A DNA stretch of 64,000 nucleotides from Filosporella fistucella (taxonomy: Eukaryota > Ascomycota > Leotiomycetes > Helotiales). The stretch spans positions 1,364,001 to 1,428,000 of the forward strand of contig JAQJZZ010000004.1 in NCBI GenBank assembly GCA_030077755.1, in the 5' to 3' direction. The notes beneath the pieces are model-generated. The model was not told the origin of the DNA. It worked only from the letters and a program-made list of their open reading frames with translations, and did no database searches. The position numbers and the translations under genes are program-made. Positions 55,714-64,000 of this stretch are shown one piece after another (the first letter of the stretch is position 1; the number at the start of each line of letters is the position of its first letter).

Positions 55714-58700
55714 TTAATACCCGCTAGTAATAGTCTTCCTTGCCATAGCCTGCAACTTCATCTCCCTAATCTTCTCCACGATCCTCTCATGGATCTTTAG
55801 TTTCTCCTGCCACGCTAACGCACCCTTCTTCATGCGTACCGTCGCACGAATCATGAACACCGCTCCACGGAATATCTTTCTGACGTTCTTGGGTGGAGGA
55901 GGTCTACGCTTACTGGGGCGTTCGATGCCGCATGATTCGAGGAGTCGGATGTCTGCTTTATTGCTGGTGGATGTTAGATATCATTCTGGAAGAAGGGAGG
56001 GAGGAGACTTACCATGCATCATACATGTCAATCCGCAACTGCATGTACAATTTCGCATAAGCAGCATCATCTCTGAAATCCGCCTCTCGTTTACATTTCG
56101 CTCGTAACCATTCAATCTGCATATTCATGCCTCTAATTTCTCTGACATGTTGTTTCTGCGCCTCTTCGAGTTGTGTCTTCAGAGCAGCGGCATCGGCATC
56201 CTCGGCGTATGAGACAGACATATTAGGGAATCTGACTCCTCGAGTGAGGTTGCGTTTTTCGACTTCCCAGTTCTCTTTTGCTTCTTTGTACTTGATTTCG
56301 AGAGCTGCGAGCTGTTCGCTTGCTGCAGTGGCTTTGGAGCGTTGGACACGACGTTCATCACGGACACGCTTGAGGTGAGATCGGAGTTCTGCCTCTACCG
56401 ACGAGATGGCAGCAATCTTATTATCACGCTCCTGGACGAGGACCTCAAGAGACTCAGCTTCCAGTCTTGTCTCTCTAAGCATCTCGTGGAGATCGCGTCT
56501 TTCTTGAACGATACTTCTATCTTCACCGCCATTGAGGCGCTCTGCCTGGAGGGCTTTCTCAAGACGATCAATTTTGCCGCGGAGTCTGCTGATTGTTGCC
56601 TCGGAAGACGTGTTCTTAGCTGATAGCTCTTCTTTCTCGAAGACAGCTTCATCTAAAGCGCGCTCGAGCTCGTCCTTCTCAGACTCCCACTGGACGGTCT
56701 TTGCTTCGATCTCAATATTCAAAGCGTTGAGTTTCCGATGGCTTTCCTTTTCAGATTCCTTAAGCTGAGAGCGAATTTCTCTCAAGGTCTGGTGAGCAGT
56801 AGCCAGCTGTGCACGAACTTCAATGATTTCTGATTTGCGAGCGGAGCTGTTGATTGAAGAATGAGGAGAAGATACGATCAAACGAGATATCTCAGCATCG
56901 TGTGCTTTGCGTTCCAAGTCTGTGATTTGTCGTTTTAAACTTCGGACCTGCTCCTTCTGAGAGGCTTCTCGTTGAAGGAACTCTGTCTCTTTTTGACGTG
57001 CTGCAGAGAGATCTCTCCGAATCATAGATAGCTCATTTGCCGTATCGATATCACCCCCACCGACGGCGATCTGACTTTCTAAATCGTGGATGCGCTCTTC
57101 CAGTTGTTGAATGGTTTTTTTGGCACTTGCGAGCTCTTTCTTCTCGGAAGAACCTCTCATAATCTTTTGCAAGTCATGGATCTCAGTCTTGAGTCGTGCC
57201 TCTTCAGCAGTTGCACGATCAATTTCGTCTTGCAATTCCTTCTCCAAAGCTTCTTGCCGTGCAGTGACCATTTTGTTTTCTTCCCGAAGACGTCGAACTT
57301 CTCCATCGAGCTTCATCTTCGCAGTCCGGAGATCCATACGCTCCTGGTCGAGACGATAAGTTTCTTCCTCCTGCTGCTTCAGTGAACGCAGTTGACTCTT
57401 GATCTCATCTCGTTCAGCTTCGATATCGGCCTTCGAGGATCGAAGAGAATGTAGCTCAAGATTAAGACTTGCGAGTTGATCCTGAGAGGTTTGTCTGTCT
57501 TGCCTCACGCGGGATAGCTGAGCCTCGACTTCTCTTAGCCTTGAGCCCAGTTGCTCTTTGCTACCTTCACCGGCTTGTATATCACCTTGGAATGCTTCGA
57601 TCTCTGCTCGTGCTTCTGACGCCGCTGCCTCTGCTCTCGCAAGCCCTTGCTTAAGAGTTTGGATCTGTCTTCGAAGAGCCTCAGATTCTTGTTTAGCGGT
57701 ATTTATGTCCCGGTTCGCTTGCTCGCTCTCGTCATCCAAACTGTTCTGCAAAATCTCGACTTCATCCTCTAGGCCTTCAATCTTTTCTGCCAAAGACTTT
57801 TGTTCTCGCTGGCTAAGCCGAAGCTCTTCTCGCACAGATGTCATCTCAGATCGTACTTCCTCCAGTGCTTTCCGCCGAGTTTCTACATCTTCGTTGAGTT
57901 CGCTGATTTGACGATTCAAAAGTGCTTCCTGGTTCTGGTGGCGATCTTTCTCGGTTTGAAGGGCCTGTTGTAGTTTCGACTCCTTGCTCGACAACGTACC
58001 TTCAGCCTGCTGGAGTTTGTCGATGGTTCTTTGCAACCCAACAGCTTTCTCTTCTGCAACTTGTCGTTGCGACTCGAGATTTCGACGCTCACTTTCCCAT
58101 TTGTCATTGTCATCATCGTACATCCGTTCCTTTTCTCGCATTTCAGCACGTAGATCTTCAATTTCATCGTGAAGCCTGTCGATTTCTCCCTTGTACTGGT
58201 CTCTGACTTCGCGTTCATTGTTGAGTGCGAGTGTTTTTTCGTGGTTTAGCTGATCTTCTAGATCCTCGATTGTCTTTCGTGATTTGCTAAGTTCTCTTTG
58301 AAGGCTAGCAGATTCTGTCGTAAGGGCATCGTGTCGAATCTGGAGCAAATTTTTCTCATCAGTAATTTGACGAATATCTTCCTGACAGGACTCGAGTCTC
58401 TTGACAAGAGAATCTTTTTCACGAGTTGAATTCTCGTTCTCCCGCTGTATGGATGCGAATCGTTTGGATAATGACTCATTTTCACGGCTTGAAACATCCT
58501 TCTCATTTTGGACAATCTCAAGTCTGTCCTTTAGCTTTTGCTCCTTCACCTCACTTTCCTGTTTCGCCTCATCCATTTTGCCGAGCAGTTTCTCGATATC
58601 TCGTAGACGCTCGGCGTGTTTGGCCTCCAGAGTGGCATGCTTCTCACGTAATTCTTCAAGCTCGTCCTGCAGTCGATTTGCCTTCTCTTCGATTTGTCGG

Positions 58701-59995
58701 CTGAGTCCTTTAGTAGTGATAGATTTATTGGCCATTTCATCTTGCAACTCCTCAAGATCTGCCTCAGCACGCTCTTTTTCCCGAAGAGCATCTTGCCTCT
58801 CTTCCTTTGCATCGTCGGCTTCCTCCTTGAGTCGCTTCATTTCCTGCTCCAGCTCTTCGATTGTCTCTTTGGCATCATCTAATTCCTCACTGGCCTGGGC
58901 CTTTTCCTCCAGTTCTGCAGCGCGGTGTTCAGAGTCTTTCACAGCTTTCTTGAGTTCCGATATAGTCCCGTCTCGTTTCTCGATTTCATCCTTGAGGTTT
59001 TCGACGTCATCCTCACGATCGTCCAAGAGGCGGTCTTTCTCGCGCAAATCAGCTTCAAGATCATTCAATTTATCTTGCATGTCCTCGAGCAAATTCTCAC
59101 GCGACCTGAGTCGATTGATCTCCGAATCCCTCTCCTCTAAGGACTGCCGGAGACGTTCTAATTCCTCGCGTTGATCTTGATCCAGGTGTTTTCGTTTGAC
59201 CTTTTCTTGCATCTCATTGAACTGCTGCCGGTAAAGCTCGACATCGTTTTCAGCAGATGCCAGTGTCTTCCGATATCGTGATAATTCTTTTTGCATGGTA
59301 ACTTTGTCGACTTTGAGCTCGGTATTCTCCTTCAGCGCTGCCTCACTGAAACCAGGGCCAGATTTTCGCAATGCCTCCTCCAAGAAATGTATCTTCAACT
59401 TGAGGCCAAAATTCTCCTTCTCGATTTTATCAATGACATTCTCTTGCTCTCGGAGTGACAACTGATTGCCATCCTGCAGAACTCCCGGCCCTTCATTTCG
59501 TCGCGGCAGCAATACCATTGGCGTTGAAGCTGCACTGGAACTCTCGACTTGTGGCATTGGGGTACCCGCAAAATACGATCCATTCCGCGAGTCGCCGTAC
59601 ATAGAGCTGTTATTCGGGAGTGGAGTAAGATCTTCTGCGATATTGTCCAATCCTCCTGGCTTGAGAAAGGCTGGCGTTTGGGGAACATTTTCCTTCCCTA
59701 TCCGCAATGCACTATTCCGAGTCGCGCTTTTAAGCAAAGGAGTAAACTCCCCACCACCGAGTCCTACTGGGAGATTTCGTCTGTCGCCCAGAGCAGCGCG
59801 ACTCCGAGGCGTTTTGAGGTTGATCGCGCCGCGTCGACCATTTTGCAGCTGTTGGATAAGATTGTTATTATCCTTGGAGGGCGACTGGAATGATTGCTCT
59901 TGTGAAATATCAAAATCTAGTTGTTGATTGGAAAGGTACGTCGCATCAGCCTGGGTTCGTGGAGTATCTAGACCTCCATATCCGGGCTGCACCAT
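55714..59995 (-). CDS. Spindle-pole-body protein of the PcpA/Pcp1/Spc110 (pericentrin-like) type
   Basis: Exons 59995-56013 and 55963-55714 (49-nt GT-AG intron); 1410 aa. The N-terminal ~180 residues are Ser/Pro-rich with possible CDK sites. A centrosomin N-terminal motif 1 (Cnn_1N) lies at about 180-250: SLREQENVIDKIEKENFGLK, LKIHFLEEALRKSGPGF. This is the gamma-tubulin-complex-binding element. About 1000 residues of nearly unbroken coiled coil follow (heptads rich in Glu, Lys, Leu, Arg, Gln). The C-terminus carries a PACT-like centrosome/SPB targeting domain that crosses the intron: MQIEWLRAKCKREADFRDDA, LYMQLRIDMYDACNKADIRL, then a basic tail (RPSKRRPPPPKNVRKIFRGA). The PACT end separates it from Mto1/ApsB-type Cnn_1N proteins. 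Divergent from SGT1. Confidence 0.9.
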
Positions 59996-60311
59996 TGCGA
60001 ACTTATGGTGAGCTATCGCAGCTCATACAAATGTGTGAGAAGCAATGAGTCGTTATGACGAATATGTAGAAATCCTAATGGCAGCCATAAACCCCAAAAT
60101 AAAATGCAAAGTCGAGGTCGCGTTAAGGATTTATTGGTCCTGAGCGGCCTTATATCGTGGACGCGATTTTTGATGTCTGTTGTTGACATGACTGCCGAAT
60201 ATGGTTAGTGCAAGCAACCCTTGCTGACCAAAAAATTGAGCTCCGCATCAGCCTTGCAAAGCCTCATCATCAAACGACCGCGAGGCAAAAGCAACATAAT
60301 ACCGTCACAAG
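59996..60311. other. Divergent promoter, PcpA-type / SGT1 genes
   Basis: 316 bp between divergent starts; no specific element recognised. Confidence 0.5.
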
Positions 60312-62339
60312 ATGGACGGCTCAACTAATGATTTTAAATGGTTTGGAGAAGGCTTCGATGGGTTCCCAAAACGATTACCAGAAGATTGTGTTGAATATTC
60401 ACTCTATATTATTGACTCAAAATTGAAGACACCAAAAGAAATACTTTCGCGATTGGAAATAGTCCGCAAGGACTCGCAGAAAATCACAGACAGTCTGTTG
60501 AAGGATTATATCTGGCAGCGAGAGAATTTTAAGTTGAAGTTGGAAAGTGGGAAAGGTATGAAGAAAGTTCGTTGCCCTTTTGTTTTATACTGACATCTGC
60601 CAAGGAATGATGTATTTGCATGGTGTTACAAATTACGGGGATTCCGTCGAGGACGAGTGGCTTATTGTATATATCCTCAGAGAATTAAGTAATCGCTTCC
60701 CAGAAATATGGATCAAAGTTGTCGATACCGATGGCGAATTTCTCTTGATTGAAGCTGCCAACGCCTTGCCACGATGGCTGAACCCTGAAATCGCGGACAA
60801 TAGGGTGAGAGGCTTCCAAAGGTGCACAGCAGACCAATATACTAACACAAACAGGTTTGGATTCACCACAATAAGCTTCGCATAATTCCACTAAGTGCTG
60901 CCACCTCGGCTTCTGCGAAGACTGCTCCTATATCACGGCCACTCACTCTGGAGGAAGCCCATAAAACTATTGCATCTAGTCCCGAAATGCTCATAAACTC
61001 CCCGCTGATCGAGGAAGAAGCCTTTTACCGTCTCCGAAACTATCCTGCTCAAATAAACTCATCTTTGCATCACTCCCAGATGACGATACCTAGAAAGCTG
61101 GCCTATATCCTGCATGATCGTCCAGCGTTCATTGCGCCTGCAGTAGAGGCCTTTTATCTTCGCGACCCCGTGGCACTAAAGCCGCTACAAGAGGGCTCTT
61201 CAAATTTGGTCTTTCCCCCACAAGACCTTGTGACTATTTCAATCCGCTGCACTAAAGTGCTTTTTGCACAGTTGAGATCACAGCAATTTGCGGCACCTGC
61301 AGTCTGGAAAGATATTGAGATGAGTGCCGAGAACTTTCCTTCCACCGATATAGTCGCAAACAAAAGATTTTCTCGACTCGAGATGGGTATGAAAGTCACT
61401 TCAGGATTTGAAATGTTAGTAACAGATTCCAAAAATGCCGACAGCCGGGTTGTTCGGGAAATAAGAATACTGCTGGAGGATTTAGCTGCAGATCAAGATT
61501 CCGGATTGCCATCAGATTCGGAAATAGCAAAATGGAGTAATGTCTCACAGGAAGACGACGAGTCATGGATGGACATAAATTTTGAAGATTTCGAAAATGA
61601 GTTGCAAGGCAAGAAAAGGGAAAAGCGGGGTTCTGGAATACCTGGCACGTTTGGACCCGAGCCCCCATCTGGATTCGGTGAGGCGAAGACACAAGCTGAT
61701 CTCAAGAAGATGGTGGAGCGATTCGAATCATTTCTTAATGATGAGGAGGCAGGAATTGACGGCGCTGAGATTGACGATATGGATTTTGATAACGATGGGA
61801 ATGAATACGATGAGGACAGCGAAAACGATAGCGAAGATGAGGATAAAGATGTCAGCTTCGATGAGAAAGAGTTCGCAAAAATGATGCGTGAAATGATGGG
61901 AATGCCCTCGGAAGACACAAACGAGGCAACAGGGGTCACTTCAAAAGCTGGTAAAATACAGACTGGTCAACGCATAGAAGAAGCCGATACCAGCGACGAA
62001 GAAGATAATGTGGATGAAGCAATTGAGATGCGGAAAGTCATGGAAAGGATGGAGGCTGAATTGAAGGAAGCCGGCGCGTTGCATTTGGACCCGGCACCGA
62101 GGAACAGCACTGCACTCAAAGGCAAGTCCAATGCTGGACCAAGCAATGAAGCGGAAGAGGAGTCAGATGAAGGTGGTGATGATGAGGTCAATATCGATTT
62201 CAACCTTGCGAAAAACTTGTTGGAAAGCTTCAAAAGCCAGGCTGGCATGTCAGGACCGGGTGGCAACATTATCGGCATGATGGGGATGCAGTTACCACGC
62301 GATGAGGAAGAGGTAAATCAACCGGGCAAGAGAAAGTGA
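60312..62339 (+). CDS. SGT1 / Ecdysoneless (ECD) family protein
   Basis: Exons 60312-60555, 60605-60804 and 60855-62339; 642 aa. The N-terminal SGT1/ECD domain (PF07093) is clear: DCVEYSLYIIDSK, YGDSVEDEWLIVYILRELS, WIKVVDTDGEFLLIEAANAL, PRWLNPEIADNRVWIHHNKL, LEEAHKTIASSPEMLINSPL. It is joined by introns of 49 and 50 nt. The second half has the ..RFSRLEMGMKVTSGFEML segment and a strongly acidic C-terminus (DDMDFDNDGNEYDEDSENDS, SDEEDNVDEAIEMRKVMERM). In yeasts and animals the family is linked to transcription of glycolytic genes and to splicing and cell-cycle control. It is unrelated to the Skp1/Hsp90 cochaperone that shares the name SGT1. Confidence 0.92.
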
Positions 62340-62467
62340 CGGATTCCAATGAGGAATTCGATCACATGCATTAAGTACATTAAATGTGTTGGGTATCAAG
62401 CACAAACAGACAACTCCAAACACCGCGCTAATACACCTTACGATGCTTTTGTCTCCCCCGAAATCTC

Positions 62468-63730
62468 TCACGCGGAAAGCCGAGCATTCTCGGTTGATTG
62501 GCGCTCTGTTGAATGGCATCCCAAGTCAAAATAGATTCCGTCCAGCTCTGTAAGTGTATTCGTCAGCGCTCTTCTGCCATCGAGCTCCCGGCTACTGCTA
62601 CCATCTCTTGGTCTGTAGTGTTCCTTTACGATACACACAATGGCTCTGTAGCATCGGTATAACAGCAGTCTAGCATATGTGCCATGGTGCTCCTCGATAA
62701 TGTCTTGACCACCGTCCGCCCACCCTGCCAAAAAGTCATCACTTTGTTGATCGAAGCAACTTGCCAACAGAGGGTCGCCAAATACCCCTTGGTCCCAGCA
62801 ACGAAATCCTGTAACTTCAATAATGTCGTCAATAGTCTTCGAATCATCCTCCAATTGTCTCCTTTCCACCATCACGTTTTCATCGCAATTGACATCAAGT
62901 ATTACAAGTCTTGGAATGGTCACGGTGTCTAGCCGCCATGCTAGCCGCTCAAAGTGTGCTCGGATTGATTCGTATGGTAAGAGAACGGCCATATCCTCGC
63001 CGTCTCTGAGTATGCTTTCTAGCATGATATTAAACCCCTCAGACCACGTTGAGGACCCACGAGACATCGACTGTACTGATGGCAAATCCGACCTGAAGTC
63101 ACTGGAGAGTACGTGGCCGGCCATTCCAAACTTATTCGCAGGAGACACAAAGTTTGCAAGCGATCGTGCCAAACGGCCCACTTTCCTATCGACGATTTGT
63201 CGCTCGGAACGACTGAGAGGGTGATCAAGTTTGGAGATCACGGTACCAGACACTATCTCAAATATACTATACGGATTTGCCAAATCCCAAGTGCTCGACG
63301 AATGCTTGAGCAGTTTGGGAACCAAATCGCATAGGGTCTCCAAAGATTTCTGTTGACCATCTCGCGAAGAGCCAACTGATCTCCCTCTATCTGACATATT
63401 TTTAATGTATCGAATCAACGCCGCTTCGGACGATAGCATAGCGGATTCGTGTCTCAACAGCCGAGTTCTACGACTTGGAGCAATTGCTAGGAGCAATTTC
63501 AAATCGCCAGACATGTTCAAGACGTAGAGTCGCGGAAGCTTTGTCGAGTTGAGCTCGTCCAAAGTATCGAAGGTGGCGTTGGTAATGACATGACTTAGTA
63601 TATCCTCGAGGCACTTCAAAGGCAGTGTGTGCAGAAGGGATGTTCTTTGATTCCAGGAAGACACAACGGCCCGGGAGAATACATCTGTCAGCTTTGGGCG
63701 GAGCGTTTTCACGGGCGGTTGAAATGTCAT
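62468..63730 (-). CDS. Hypothetical protein, 420 aa
   Basis: Long open frame starting ATG at 63730 (MTFQPPVKTLRPKLTDVFSR); the six codons upstream begin with TTG and end in a possible splice site, so an extra 5' exon is not excluded. I do not recognise a domain. Residues about 30-75 (LHTLPLKCLEDILSHVITNA) have an F-box-like look, with LP and leucine spacing. The rest is mixed helical, including RSERQIVDRKVGRLARSLAN and LDTVTIPRLVILDVNCDENV. No signal peptide or transmembrane helix. Ends 128 bp from the convergent SGT1 stop. Probably a real gene, judging by length and amino-acid texture. Confidence 0.65.
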   Translation of the reverse strand: MTFQPPVKTLRPKLTDVFSRAVVSSWNQRTSLLHTLPLKCLEDILSHVITNATFDTLDELNSTKLPRLYVLNMSGDLKLLLAIAPSRRTRLLRHESAMLSSEAALIRYIKNMSDRGRSVGSSRDGQQKSLETLCDLVPKLLKHSSSTWDLANPYSIFEIVSGTVISKLDHPLSRSERQIVDRKVGRLARSLANFVSPANKFGMAGHVLSSDFRSDLPSVQSMSRGSSTWSEGFNIMLESILRDGEDMAVLLPYESIRAHFERLAWRLDTVTIPRLVILDVNCDENVMVERRQLEDDSKTIDDIIEVTGFRCWDQGVFGDPLLASCFDQQSDDFLAGWADGGQDIIEEHHGTYARLLLYRCYRAIVCIVKEHYRPRDGSSSRELDGRRALTNTLTELDGIYFDLGCHSTERQSTENARLSA

Positions 63731-64000
63731 ACCTCCGTAGTTGCACAAAGACTAGGACAAGTGGTACTTGGGTACCGCTGACTTTTCATCTAAAGGCAAG
63801 CCACGTAAGAGCGAGGATTCGGGCTCGTCCTCTTTACTCTGGGTTACCAGCCAATGCGTCTTCGGTACTTGTTCACCCCGGTCTCATACCTTTGTGCTCA
63901 CACTCATCCAGGATCTGTCTGCGCCTCTTGTTTGAGCATCCATGCAACAATCGCAGTGCTCTGGATCTGCCTCCTTTACTGTCCTCTGTAGCCCAAATCT
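63731..64000. other. Right edge, upstream of the 420-aa gene
   Basis: 270 bp, no gene seen; the sequence runs off the window. Confidence 0.4.

Noticed and set aside
58401..59174. Plus-strand Ser-rich ORF of 257 codons
   Set aside because: Antisense shadow of the coiled-coil region of the PcpA-type gene.

Overview
The window is nuclear DNA from a filamentous ascomycete (Pezizomycotina). Genes are split by short GT-AG introns of about 45-100 nt, 5' leaders are pyrimidine-rich, and the gene set is fungal: a hydrophobin, Skn7, a type I metacaspase, a PcpA/Pcp1-type spindle-pole protein, an ankyrin protein with a DNA-binding-like N-terminus and a Zn2Cys6 regulator. A leotiomycete (Helotiales-like) source is my inference from the style of the proteins; nothing in the sequence proves it. 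All exon coordinates below were worked out by hand from splice signals, reading phase and family alignment.

Layout. 0-5.4 kb: 3' part of VPS74, RRP14/SURF6, and a conserved proline-rich protein of unknown role. 6.2-11.7 kb: hydrophobin, RAD54, a small membrane protein and a mitochondrial carrier. 12.3-17.1 kb: a HAD 'Swiss Army Knife' RNA-repair-like protein, a decayed secreted kelch gene between AT-rich stretches, and a UPF0235/DUF167 gene with an apparent frameshift. 17.1-21.4 kb: a gene-empty, simple-repeat-rich stretch before SKN7. 21.4-33.9 kb: SKN7, eIF2B-epsilon, a SEC14-type protein, prefoldin subunit 3, a ferric-reductase-like protein and a small protein resembling an I9 inhibitor. 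34-35.7 kb: an AT-rich block with a 9-bp tandem repeat. 35.7-42.7 kb: RRP6, MDM35, and a small two-helix membrane ORF whose stop codon overlaps the GPI1 start (ATGA). 43.0-49.2 kb: epoxide hydrolase, a short Zn2Cys6 factor and the ankyrin protein, an accessory-looking segment. 49.2-53.4 kb: gene-poor. 53.4-63.7 kb: metacaspase, PcpA/Pcp1, SGT1/Ecdysoneless and a hypothetical gene.

Most genes are single-copy housekeeping functions (ribosome biogenesis, exosome RNA decay, recombination, translation initiation, prefoldin, Golgi retention, GPI anchors). The accessory character is limited to the kelch pseudogene with its AT-rich flanks, the AT-rich repeat block at 34-35.7 kb, the epoxide hydrolase/Zn2Cys6 pair and the ankyrin protein. 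The observation most worth following is the ATGA-overlapped small membrane ORF directly upstream of GPI1, which suggests a bicistronic arrangement. Next are a probable GC-AG intron in prefoldin 3, the DUF167 frameshift, and a 320-nt metacaspase intron holding a hairpin.
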